DNA of 9,555 nt from CAZBBC01 sp964489835. GTDB taxonomy: Bacteria > Calditrichota > Calditrichia > JAJRVZ01. The notes under the pieces were generated by a model. That model saw only the letters and a list, made by a program, of their open reading frames with translations, was not told where the DNA came from and made no database searches. The stretch covers positions 1-9,555 of the forward strand of contig CAZBBC010000164.1 in NCBI GenBank assembly GCA_964489835.1, given 5' to 3'. A program made the position numbers and the translations under genes. Shown one piece after another: positions 1-6,370 of the stretch (position 1 is the stretch's first letter; each line of letters starts with the position of its first letter).

Positions 1-52
1 AGATCATACAATTCTGATAAATTGTGCCAATAAATCAAATCTGCAACAGCCC
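1..52 (+). repeat. Right arm of a palindromic repeat element (copy truncated by the window edge)
   Basis: Bases 1-48 are the reverse complement of 5902-5949 with one mismatch (base 19). The arm ends in ctgcaacagcc, the same right terminus as in element A (1694-1704). By analogy with the half-copy at 5902-5983, the C5/G5 hairpin core of this copy should lie just upstream, outside the window. The identity is read directly from the sequence; calling it an element arm is inference from the other copies. Confidence 0.7.
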
Positions 53-67
53 CAAAAAAGGGAACAG

Positions 68-103
68 TCCCGTAGGACGGGATTAATCCCCTTTTCTAAG
101 GGG
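68..103. repeat. Pair of short hairpins upstream of kbl
   Basis: Two perfect hairpins follow one another. The first is tcccgt-agg-acggga (68-82) and the second is cccctt-ttct-aagggg (88-103). The second has the same shape as the C5/G5 hairpins inside elements A and B. Neither is followed by a T-run on either strand, so I see no good reason to call them intrinsic terminators. They are probably degenerate members of the local repeat family. Confidence 0.5.
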
Positions 104-145
104 AGATTACATTGAGGTTACCCTAATAACTAATTATCACATGAA

Positions 146-172
146 ATGACAGTATAGCGATTTTAATAGAAT
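146..172 (+). promoter_or_regulatory. Weak candidate sigma-70-like promoter for kbl
   Basis: ATGACA (146-151) and TAGAAT (167-172) each match five of six consensus bases, separated by 15 bp, which is shorter than the preferred 17. Transcription would start near 179, leaving about a 30 nt leader that contains the ribosome-binding site. In AT-rich DNA such a match can arise by chance. Confidence 0.25.
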
Positions 173-208
173 GATGAACACAAATAAATAGGATAGAAAG
201 GATATTAT

Positions 209-1393
209 ATGTTCACAACGATGAAATCATTTCTTACCAATGAACTGGTTCAAATTAAGGAAGCGGGATTGTTTAAAAACGAGCGTATTATCAGCAGCCC
301 GCAGAATGCAAAAATTGAAGTATCAGGTGGTCAGCAGGTAATCAATTTTTGTGCAAATAATTATCTGGGACTGGCTTCACATCCACAGATAATAGAAGCA
401 GCAAAATCCAGTTATGATAAATGGGGATATGGATTATCTTCCGTACGATTTATCTGCGGCACTCAGGAAATCCATAAAGAACTTGAACATAAATTATCCG
501 AATTTCTTGGGATGGAGGATACGATACTTTATACCTCATGTTTTGATGCCAATGGAGGGCTTTTCGAGACCCTGCTGTCGGAAGAGGATGCGATCATCAG
601 TGATGAATTAAATCATGCCAGTATTATCGATGGGGTTCGACTTTCCAAAGCGCAGCGGTTCCGATACAAGAATAGTGATATGAATGATCTGGAAGATAAA
701 CTAAAAAAAGCGGCCAGTGCCCGCTTTCGTCTGATTGCTACCGACGGTGTGTTCTCAATGGACGGATATATTGCCAATTTAAAGGATATTTGTGATCTGG
801 CTGACACATATGATGCCCTTGTTATGGTTGATGACAGTCATGCGGTCGGTTTTATGGGAGAAAAAGGAAGGGGAACCCATGAGTATCACGGGGTTATGGA
901 ACGGGTCGATATCATCACCGGAACACTTGGTAAGGCATTGGGTGGCGCCAGCGGCGGGTATACGAGCGGAAGAAAAGAGATTATTCAGCTCCTGCGCCAA
1001 CGCTCGCGCCCTTATCTGTTCTCAAATACTGTAGCCCCGAGTATCATCGCCGCCTCTTTGAAAGTATTAGAATTGTTAACAAAATCGGATGATCTGAGAG
1101 ACAAACTACGTCAAAATACAGCCCATTTTCGTGTAGAAATTACAAAACGCAATTTTAATATACTTCCCGGTACTCACCCAATCGTGCCGATCATGATCGG
1201 AGAGGCAATGCTGGCTCAACAGATGGCTGACAAAATGCTGGAAAAAGGAGTATATGTGATAGGCTTTTCCTTTCCGGTGGTACCCAGGGGAAAGGCACGT
1301 ATCCGCACCCAGATATCCGCTGCTCACAGTAAAGATGATATTGATTTTGCGATAGAAAAATTTACTGAAATAAAAGAGGAAATGGGTTTCTAA
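209..1393 (+). CDS. kbl: 2-amino-3-ketobutyrate coenzyme A ligase (glycine C-acetyltransferase)
   Basis: This is a cytoplasmic PLP enzyme of the alpha-oxoamine synthase family. It cleaves 2-amino-3-oxobutyrate with CoA to glycine and acetyl-CoA, the second step of threonine breakdown after threonine dehydrogenase. The 394 residues match the usual length of about 398. Visible landmarks are NNYLGLASHP (50-59), the cofactor-phosphate loop SCFDANGG (110-117), DELNHASIIDG (132-142) with the ring-stacking His136, DDSHAVGF (208-215) with the cofactor-binding Asp208 and His211, and TGTLGKALGG (237-246) with the Schiff-base Lys242. The stretch from DDSHAVGF to RQRSRPYLFSN follows E. coli Kbl closely. 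That favours Kbl over the sister enzymes BioF, HemA and serine palmitoyltransferase. The ATG at 209 has a good Shine-Dalgarno, AGAAAGGA (195-202), 6 nt upstream; the ATG at 221 is less well placed. The usual partner tdh is not downstream, and upstream is out of view. Confidence 0.93.
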   Translation: MFTTMKSFLTNELVQIKEAGLFKNERIISSPQNAKIEVSGGQQVINFCANNYLGLASHPQIIEAAKSSYDKWGYGLSSVRFICGTQEIHKELEHKLSEFLGMEDTILYTSCFDANGGLFETLLSEEDAIISDELNHASIIDGVRLSKAQRFRYKNSDMNDLEDKLKKAASARFRLIATDGVFSMDGYIANLKDICDLADTYDALVMVDDSHAVGFMGEKGRGTHEYHGVMERVDIITGTLGKALGGASGGYTSGRKEIIQLLRQRSRPYLFSNTVAPSIIAASLKVLELLTKSDDLRDKLRQNTAHFRVEITKRNFNILPGTHPIVPIMIGEAMLAQQMADKMLEKGVYVIGFSFPVVPRGKARIRTQISAAHSKDDIDFAIEKFTEIKEEMGF

Positions 1394-1466
1394 ATACTAT
1401 TCTACGTAATGTTAAATTTTGCATTAAAAAAATGAATGATTGAAAATAGAAATAAACCACAGAGTT

Positions 1467-1485
1467 CACAGAGAAATACTCTGTG
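1467..1485. repeat. CACAGAG/CTCTGTG hairpin 3' of kbl
   Basis: A 7 bp stem (cacagag, 1467-1473, with ctctgtg, 1479-1485) closes a 5 nt loop. It sits in a stretch reading aaccacagagttcacagag, which resembles widely dispersed intergenic repeats of environmental bacteria (recalled, not searched). It abuts element A. No T-run follows, so it is not a convincing kbl terminator. Confidence 0.4.
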
Positions 1486-1495
1486 CCCGCCAGCG

Positions 1496-1706
1496 CAGGC
1501 TGTTGCAGCATCACGATATTTGTGCATTTTTAATGCATGAAAGCTCTGTTTCCCCCTTGGAAAAGGGGGACTAAGGGGGATATAAAATTGGTTTATGTTA
1601 TTTATAAACAACCCCCTAACCCCCTTTATTAAGGGGGAATAGACTTTACTTCAGTGAGTAGAAAAATGCATTTTTTCATTTAATTAACATAATCTGCAAC
1701 AGCCTG
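1496..1706. repeat. Element A: 211 bp MITE-like palindromic repeat with 13 bp terminal inverted repeats
   Basis: The ends are a perfect 13 bp inverted pair: caggctgttgcag (1496-1508) and ctgcaacagcctg (1694-1706). The core holds two near-identical hairpins of form ccccctt-N4-aaggggg, one beginning at 1552 and one at 1620, separated by an AT-rich spacer. The flanking 'actaagggggat' and 'accccctaac' are also nearly complementary, so the core can fold as one long cruciform. Smaller palindromes sit in the arms: tgcatt-ttt-aatgca (1523-1537), and aaaaatgcattttt near 1662-1675. It aligns with element B over its whole length, the cores being almost identical and the arms diverged. It encodes no protein and no transposase is seen, so movement in trans is inference. 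It fills most of the 366-base spacer between kbl and the methyltransferase gene. Confidence 0.8.
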
Positions 1707-1759
1707 AGCGGGCGTGGTGGCTATTTTTAACACTACCCTATTCTAAATCTGGAAATAAG

Positions 1760-2506
1760 ATGATAATAGATGAAGTACGCGAAATAGTGAAGGATATCCC
1801 ATATATGACCGTCGAACAGGCGAAGGATATGACGGATTTTATTTTAAAAAACCGTTTCCGGAATATTCTCGAGCTCGGTTTCGAACACGGTGTTTCTACC
1901 TGTTATATCGCCGCTGCCCTCGACGAACAGGGTGAGGGTCAAATCACAACCATCGACCTTGATGATGCCCGATCGGTCAATCCCAATATCGAAACCTTGC
2001 TGGGCAAACTGAATTTAAAAAAATATGTAACCGTATATTATGAACCCACCTCCTATATTTGGCGGTTGTTGAAAATGATAGAGGAAGATCCGTCCCCAAG
2101 ATTTGACTTCTGCTATATCGATGGTGCTCATACCTGGTTTGTGGATGGATTCGCTTTTTACCTTGTGGACCGGTTGCTCGTTCCGGGAGGGTGGATCATT
2201 TTTGATGATCTGGACTGGACATTTGACACCAGCCCGGTTTTAAGGCAGACTGAGTTCGTGAAATCGATGCCCCTGGAAGAGCGAACAACTCCGCAAATAC
2301 GTAAGGTGTACGAACTGATCGTTAAACCACATCCTGCCTATGGGAATTTTCTGGTAAAAGAGGGATGGGCCTATGCCCGGAAATCTTTACAAAAATCAAT
2401 ATCGAATCGGACGGATGTGAAAACGGAAGTCGTCTATGAAAAGGAATTTATCGGCCTGGGACACGTGATTCAACAGATCGGTAGAAAGATAGCACGACTC
2501 TTTTAA
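1760..2506 (+). CDS. Class I SAM-dependent methyltransferase (Methyltransf_24-like)
   Basis: The 248-residue soluble protein has a Rossmann-type methyltransferase layout. SAM-binding motif I is ILELGFEHGVST (36-47). The acidic end of strand 2, TTIDLDD (63-69), should contact the ribose. FDFCYIDGAHTW (115-126) and LLVPGGWIIFDDLDW (139-153) are the strand 4 and strand 5 signatures of the Methyltransf_24 family, whose members often modify sugars or small natural products. The substrate cannot be read from the sequence. The C-terminal ~60 residues are basic and amphipathic, with no recognised domain. The ATG at 1760 has a modest GGAA (1751-1754) 5 nt upstream. The next gene is a membrane glycosyltransferase, so a role in surface-glycan decoration is possible, but the two are separated by element B and need not be co-transcribed. 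Confidence 0.82.
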   Translation: MIIDEVREIVKDIPYMTVEQAKDMTDFILKNRFRNILELGFEHGVSTCYIAAALDEQGEGQITTIDLDDARSVNPNIETLLGKLNLKKYVTVYYEPTSYIWRLLKMIEEDPSPRFDFCYIDGAHTWFVDGFAFYLVDRLLVPGGWIIFDDLDWTFDTSPVLRQTEFVKSMPLEERTTPQIRKVYELIVKPHPAYGNFLVKEGWAYARKSLQKSISNRTDVKTEVVYEKEFIGLGHVIQQIGRKIARLF

Positions 2507-2525
2507 TGCCTGAGTTCCCTATTCT

Positions 2526-2737
2526 TGGACTGTTGCAGCATAAGTATATTCGTATAACTTTAATTATAAGAAGAATCTGTTTCCCCCTTGGAAAAGGGGG
2601 ACTAAGGGGGATATAATAATAGTCTAAGTTATTTATAAACATCCCCCTAACCCCCTTTTTTAAGGGGGAATAGATATTGCTTCAGTGAACAAAAAAATGT
2701 ATTTTTTCATTAAAATGCTCGAATCTACAACAACCTG
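2526..2737. repeat. Element B: 212 bp copy of the palindromic repeat
   Basis: This has the same architecture and length as element A. The left end contains ctgttgcag (2530-2538) and the right end is ctacaacaacctg (2725-2737), a two-substitution version of the right terminus of A. The core from ctgtttccccc (about 2578) to aagggggaatag (about 2673) is almost base-for-base that of A, including both C5/G5 hairpins. The following cttcagtga and the attttttcat block are also shared. The outer arms, about 2539-2575 and 2705-2724, differ from A. The element fills most of the 281-base gap and ends 50 bp before the next start codon, as A does (53 bp). Confidence 0.78.
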
Positions 2738-2787
2738 CACCGGCAAGGCAAAAGTACAAATAAAAAGACTACCCTGGATCTGATATA

Positions 2788-4371
2788 TTGAAATACTATA
2801 AACAAATATTTAAATCTAAAATCTTCTGGATTATTCTTATTTTTATTCTCACGGTGATCAGCCGTCTGATCGTCATCAAAGGTCACTTGACCGGCTTTGG
2901 CTGGGATCCGGGGAATTTTGCTTTGGCCGCCGACTCTTATTCTTTATTCGACGGACGACCACATCTCCCGGGATACTTCCTGCATGTATTGCTCATTAAA
3001 AATCTTTCTGTCCTAACCGGCAACCATTTTGCTTCAATGATTACGCTCTCGATATTTTATTCCGCTTTGGGCGCTGTTTTTCTGTTTCTGATAGTAAGAA
3101 AATGGCTGGGACAAAAAGATTCCATATTGCTGACCCTTTTAGTGATAACAAATCCCTTTGTCTGGTATTATGGATCTGTCGCTGAAATATACGCTTTCGA
3201 TTTGTTCTTCGGATCTTTCCTGATTTACATGGGATTATCTCCTCGCAAGATTCTCTTCACACCGGTTTTAATAGCGATAGCAGCAGGGATCAGGGCCTCA
3301 TCCCCTGTCCTGTTATTTCCGTTATACGTTTATCTATGGAAGCGTCAATGGAAAATGCAGAGTGTTCGGTTGAAAATGTTAATCCTTTCACATCTTGCCG
3401 GTATCGTGATTGTTTTCATATGGTTGCTCCCGATGATGAAATCCGCCGGGGGATGGTCCGCCTACATGGGACTTTATCAGACACATTATCCGGTTGAAAA
3501 TATATCTTGGCTGCAAAATATTTATCGGTTTTCCTCTTATGCATCATTTATAGTCATCCCTGTTCTCATATTCTGGGTTGTGCTCTTATTTACAAAAGGC
3601 GATAGGATATTGAATAGCATCCGAACCGCAATAGTAGAGTACAAAGACTTATTAAAAATTCTAAGCTGGTGGCTTCTGCCGTCCCTGACTTTTTTTATCC
3701 TCATTCATTACTCAAAAGGATATTTGATGCTCTGCGTGGCTGCCTTTCTTGTTATGGGCATTCTCATCCGGACTAAATTAAAACGTCAGAAGATTCTGCT
3801 AATTGTCATTATCATGATCCAGACTGTCTTTTTTTTATGGTTCCCATTCCACAGTCCCGATCCGCAAACCAGATTTGCTCCGGGACAAAGACAGCTGGAT
3901 CCGGTCCGGATCTGGATGGAACGTACCGGTTCTGATTATCTCATGACGCGTTCGCGGTTAGGTGACCTGAATGCCTGTTATCAGACCATAGAAAAAGCTG
4001 TTTCGCTATTAAAAAAAGAAAAGATGTCTCTGCGACCGAGGAAAGAATTCTTATACTTGGATCCCACCTGTATCGTCAGTGCGCGGGCTTTGCAGGCTCA
4101 ATATCCGGATATAAAATTTACCAAATATTTAGTCCGATGGCCGACCCGATATGGTTTTCATCAAGGACTGCAGGCGGAAGCCAGAGATAATTTTTTGGAT
4201 ATGCTGCAAAAGGCAATCATCGTTACCCGTACCGGTTTTATAGAGAAATATCTAACCGGTCTGGATATTCATACAGCCAAAGATGAGAATACCTGGACTT
4301 ATTTTACCATCGATGCTAAAGATGCGGTTGCACTGGCCGCATCATACAGGAATTTGTTTAGCCGGGAGTAA
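2788..4371 (+). CDS. Polytopic GT-C-type glycosyltransferase-like membrane protein
   Basis: The 527-residue protein starts with a basic segment and a first helix (about 12-30). A short periplasmic loop then carries WDPGNFALAADSY (39-51) and PHLPGYFLHV (58-67). An acidic residue just after helix 1 followed by a '(H)LPGY' element is typical of GT-C enzymes (PMT/ArnT-like and DUF2723-like families), where the Asp takes part in catalysis with polyprenyl-phosphate sugars. Roughly nine to eleven hydrophobic segments extend to about residue 355. A soluble tail of ~170 residues, presumably periplasmic, begins around FHSPDPQTRFAPGQ. The substrate is unknown; a protein or lipid glycan is likely from the family. 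The start is TTG at 2788 with a weak GGA (2776-2778). It is preferred because helix 1 and the Asp loop follow directly and the next Met (about 3040) would delete them. The preceding methyltransferase gene may act on the same glycan (inference). Confidence 0.72.
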   Translation: MKYYKQIFKSKIFWIILIFILTVISRLIVIKGHLTGFGWDPGNFALAADSYSLFDGRPHLPGYFLHVLLIKNLSVLTGNHFASMITLSIFYSALGAVFLFLIVRKWLGQKDSILLTLLVITNPFVWYYGSVAEIYAFDLFFGSFLIYMGLSPRKILFTPVLIAIAAGIRASSPVLLFPLYVYLWKRQWKMQSVRLKMLILSHLAGIVIVFIWLLPMMKSAGGWSAYMGLYQTHYPVENISWLQNIYRFSSYASFIVIPVLIFWVVLLFTKGDRILNSIRTAIVEYKDLLKILSWWLLPSLTFFILIHYSKGYLMLCVAAFLVMGILIRTKLKRQKILLIVIIMIQTVFFLWFPFHSPDPQTRFAPGQRQLDPVRIWMERTGSDYLMTRSRLGDLNACYQTIEKAVSLLKKEKMSLRPRKEFLYLDPTCIVSARALQAQYPDIKFTKYLVRWPTRYGFHQGLQAEARDNFLDMLQKAIIVTRTGFIEKYLTGLDIHTAKDENTWTYFTIDAKDAVALAASYRNLFSRE

Positions 4372-4372
4372 G

Positions 4373-4416
4373 GAAAAAGAAAAAGCGGTCGCCTATTTTT
4401 AAAAGGGACGACCGCT
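4373..4416 (-). terminator. Intrinsic terminator of the MFS gene, possibly bidirectional
   Basis: Read on the - strand, the 8 bp perfect stem agcggtcg/cgaccgct (4384-4391 with 4409-4416) encloses an AT-rich loop. It is followed by a T-rich tract, tttttctttttcc (4373-4384 region). It lies about 35 bp beyond the stop codon of the - strand MFS gene. In the + direction it also follows the glycosyltransferase stop (4371) by about 12 bp, but the downstream T tract is poor, so stopping of + transcripts is less certain. Confidence 0.75.
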
Positions 4417-4450
4417 ATTTGAAGTTGCCGATCAAATATACTCTAAATGT

Positions 4451-5842
4451 CTATCCGAGCGCTGTCTTCCTTGACAGAGTTTTACCCATCCAGCCTTTTG
4501 CTAAAATTAGTGCGATCGGTGTGATGATCGCGATGCATCCGTAAATAAACCAGAGCGTCTCTGTGTTTAACTGGTCGGGTGAAAGATCGGCCGGGGCGTA
4601 GTTCATCAGGAACCATCCGGAATACAAGCTGGTAATAAATTTGGTCATAAACCAGGGGAATTGCCCAATGCCCATATAAATACCGGTCATATTCTTTGGG
4701 GCGATTTCGGCAATCCATTGAAGAAAACGGGGTTGCCACATTGCCTCACCGATGGTCATAATAATCAGGTAAGCGAACACGTTAAACAGGGTGGGACCCA
4801 AAGAAAGAATAAATGTCGGGGCGGCCATGACAAATGTACCCAGGATCATCATCTTATAGGTATCTTTTTTATATGTCAGGGCAGTGACCATAGGAGTTAG
4901 TATAAAAATCAAAATAGGATTAAAATTTACAAAAAATTCAAAGTTTTCACTGACAACTCCTGTAAAGGCACGGCTGAAATATTGGGGAAGGGTCAGCCAG
5001 TTATGGGCAAAAAGCGTCTGCACCGGAATCAGGATAAAGATAAAGAACATGAAACGTGCATCCTTAATCGGAATGTTGCGGATATAGTATCTTACCCTCT
5101 TCCAGAATTCGGTCGGTTCTACTTCCACTGGTATATCCGGCTCAGGATCAGGACCGTTTTCCAATTCAATGCGGGCAAGGGCGCCTTCAACTGTTTTTTT
5201 GGATAAGATGACAGTAACCACAAGGATGCCTACGACGGTAAGACCTACATAGACCCAAAAAACACCTAATATGCCGAAACTTTTACGGATGGGTGGTGAT
5301 AATAGTCCCGGCAGGAATCCTCCCAAATTCATTAAGGCATAGAGCATGGCATAACCCATGGCCGCATTCTCTTTCGTCGTAAACTTTTTAACGGCTGTAT
5401 AACAGGCCGGCTGATAAATGCCAAGGCCGAGAATGATTCCAACGATACCCAACATTGCAAATAGGTGGGCGGAATTTCCCCAGCCGGATATACCGATCTC
5501 CGGTGCGATACTGAGGAAAATCCTTCCGATCAAAAATAAAAATAATGAGATAAGCAGTGCTTTTCGTATCCCGATCCAGTCCACGGTAGCTCCCAGGAAG
5601 AGCATGGCCAGGGTAATACCCCAGGTAAGCACGCCGACCATCCAACCGGCCTGAACATCATCGAGGGCAATAAAATCATTAAAATAAATGGCAAGCAGAC
5701 CCAATACGCCGAAATAGGTAAGACCTTCAATTACATAAGAAAGGTTGATACCCCAAAGGGCCCGCGGGGCTTTGATCAGATTTATAAATGGATCGATAAT
5801 ATCCCGTAATGGATTTTTCTGTTCTTCCTTGATCTTTTCCAA
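4451..5842 (-). CDS. MFS transporter, POT/PTR peptide-transporter-like, with degenerate ExxER motif
   Basis: The 463-residue inner-membrane protein has about 12 helices in two halves around a charged central loop (about 215-260). Several stretches resemble proton-dependent oligopeptide transporters: EGLTYFGVLGLLAIYF (39-54), GLGIYQPACYTAV (139-151), YALMNLGGFLPG (168-179, comparable to the POT 'FY..INLG' signature), and TIGEAMWQPRFLQWIAEIAP (363-382) with Glu366 in the expected helix 10 position. In POT proteins helix 1 carries ExxER, which couples to protons. Here the corresponding residues read YVIEG (36-40), so only the second Glu remains. The substrate may therefore differ, and a peptide, amino acid or other small solute is possible. 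The start is TTG at 5842, supported by GAGG (complement of 5851-5854) 8 nt upstream; the only nearby upstream ATG runs into a stop at once. It is a single-gene transcription unit with its own terminator. Confidence 0.82.
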   Translation of the reverse strand: MEKIKEEQKNPLRDIIDPFINLIKAPRALWGINLSYVIEGLTYFGVLGLLAIYFNDFIALDDVQAGWMVGVLTWGITLAMLFLGATVDWIGIRKALLISLFLFLIGRIFLSIAPEIGISGWGNSAHLFAMLGIVGIILGLGIYQPACYTAVKKFTTKENAAMGYAMLYALMNLGGFLPGLLSPPIRKSFGILGVFWVYVGLTVVGILVVTVILSKKTVEGALARIELENGPDPEPDIPVEVEPTEFWKRVRYYIRNIPIKDARFMFFIFILIPVQTLFAHNWLTLPQYFSRAFTGVVSENFEFFVNFNPILIFILTPMVTALTYKKDTYKMMILGTFVMAAPTFILSLGPTLFNVFAYLIIMTIGEAMWQPRFLQWIAEIAPKNMTGIYMGIGQFPWFMTKFITSLYSGWFLMNYAPADLSPDQLNTETLWFIYGCIAIITPIALILAKGWMGKTLSRKTALG

Positions 5843-5901
5843 ATTTTCTACCTCATTATTCTTACTTTATTATCTTTTTTCTACATACCCGTAAAAGGGA
5901 T

Positions 5902-5983
5902 TGTTGCAGATTTGATTTATTGGCACAATTAATCAGAATTGTATGATCTGTTTCCCCCTTGATAAAGGGGGACTAAGGGGGAT
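5902..5983 (+). repeat. Half-copy of the palindromic repeat (left arm and left core only)
   Basis: The left terminus tgttgcaga begins at 5902. The arm runs to 5949, and ctgtttccccc (from 5948) leads into the hairpin ccccctt-gat-aaaggggg and gactaagggggat, as in A and B. The second hairpin and the right terminus are missing; the sequence after about 5985 is unrelated. The arm is the inverted partner of 1-48 (47/48 identical) but unlike the arms of A and B, so at least two arm subtypes share one core. The element lies 60 bp upstream of the MFS start, on its promoter side. Confidence 0.72.
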
Positions 5984-6226
5984 ATCTACATCACATAAAT
6001 CAATTCTTTATTCTCCCTTACTGATCCACGAAAATGGCGTGAATGGTTGCAATAACCAGCATAAAATTACACCTAAGCACAATTCAGTTCAAATATATTT
6101 CGATCTATGCGCTATACCTTGTCCAGTCATCTCCCTTTACTTGATTGTAATGAGTAATATGTGGGATTCAGAGCTAAATCCGGTCGCAAAAGAATTTGAA
6201 TCAATGAAGATGCCGGAGATATATCT
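5984..6226. other. Gene-poor spacer with no supported gene
   Basis: This is AT-rich sequence between the half-repeat and a possible small ORF. A + frame open from 5943 to 6266 begins inside the repeat, has no ribosome-binding site and has no recognisable protein features, so I do not call it. Part of that frame (ATG at 6150, 38 codons) looks slightly more protein-like and might be the first half of a decayed gene continued by the ORF at 6227. I see no RNA gene. Confidence 0.4.
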
Positions 6227-6370
6227 ATGCATCCTCCTAATCATTCAGAACAGCCCCGGTACATGAGAAGATTTCAGCAGAATGTTACAAACATGGCTAG
6301 TTATTTTGTTCTGAAAGGTGATCCATCAGAGTCATTTATTTTGTGGAAAAAAATGATCATTCCTGATTAA
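6227..6370 (+). CDS. Candidate small protein of 47 residues, function unknown
   Basis: The ATG at 6227 is preceded by CCGGAG (6213-6218) with 8 nt spacing, a good ribosome-binding site. The frame ends at TAA 6368-6370. The predicted peptide (MHPPNHSEQPRYMRRFQ..., ending ILWKKMIIPD) is polar and basic at the start. It has no signal peptide or membrane helix and resembles no family I know. Its stop codon overlaps the stop of the convergent MscS-type gene within a shared TTAA. A frame open from 6150 in another phase ends at 6266, so this could instead be the 3' half of a frameshifted remnant. Existence as a real gene is uncertain. Confidence 0.3.
   Translation: MHPPNHSEQPRYMRRFQQNVTNMASYFVLKGDPSESFILWKKMIIPD

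Noticed and set aside
1402..1611. 69-codon - strand frame across element A, beginning MFINN and containing IPLSPPFPRGKQ
   Set aside because: The similar frame at 2448-2642 across element B carries the same short peptide because both read the shared repeat core. There is no ribosome-binding site and the flanking parts differ, so it is repeat DNA and not a gene.
1545..1640. CRISPR-like repeats from the recurring C5/G5 blocks
   Set aside because: The blocks are mirror hairpins within one element, without regular spacers or direct repeat units, and no cas genes are present.
5943..6266. 107-codon + frame starting in the half-repeat
   Set aside because: It begins within the C5/G5 hairpin, has no ribosome-binding site, and has no protein-like composition in its first two thirds.
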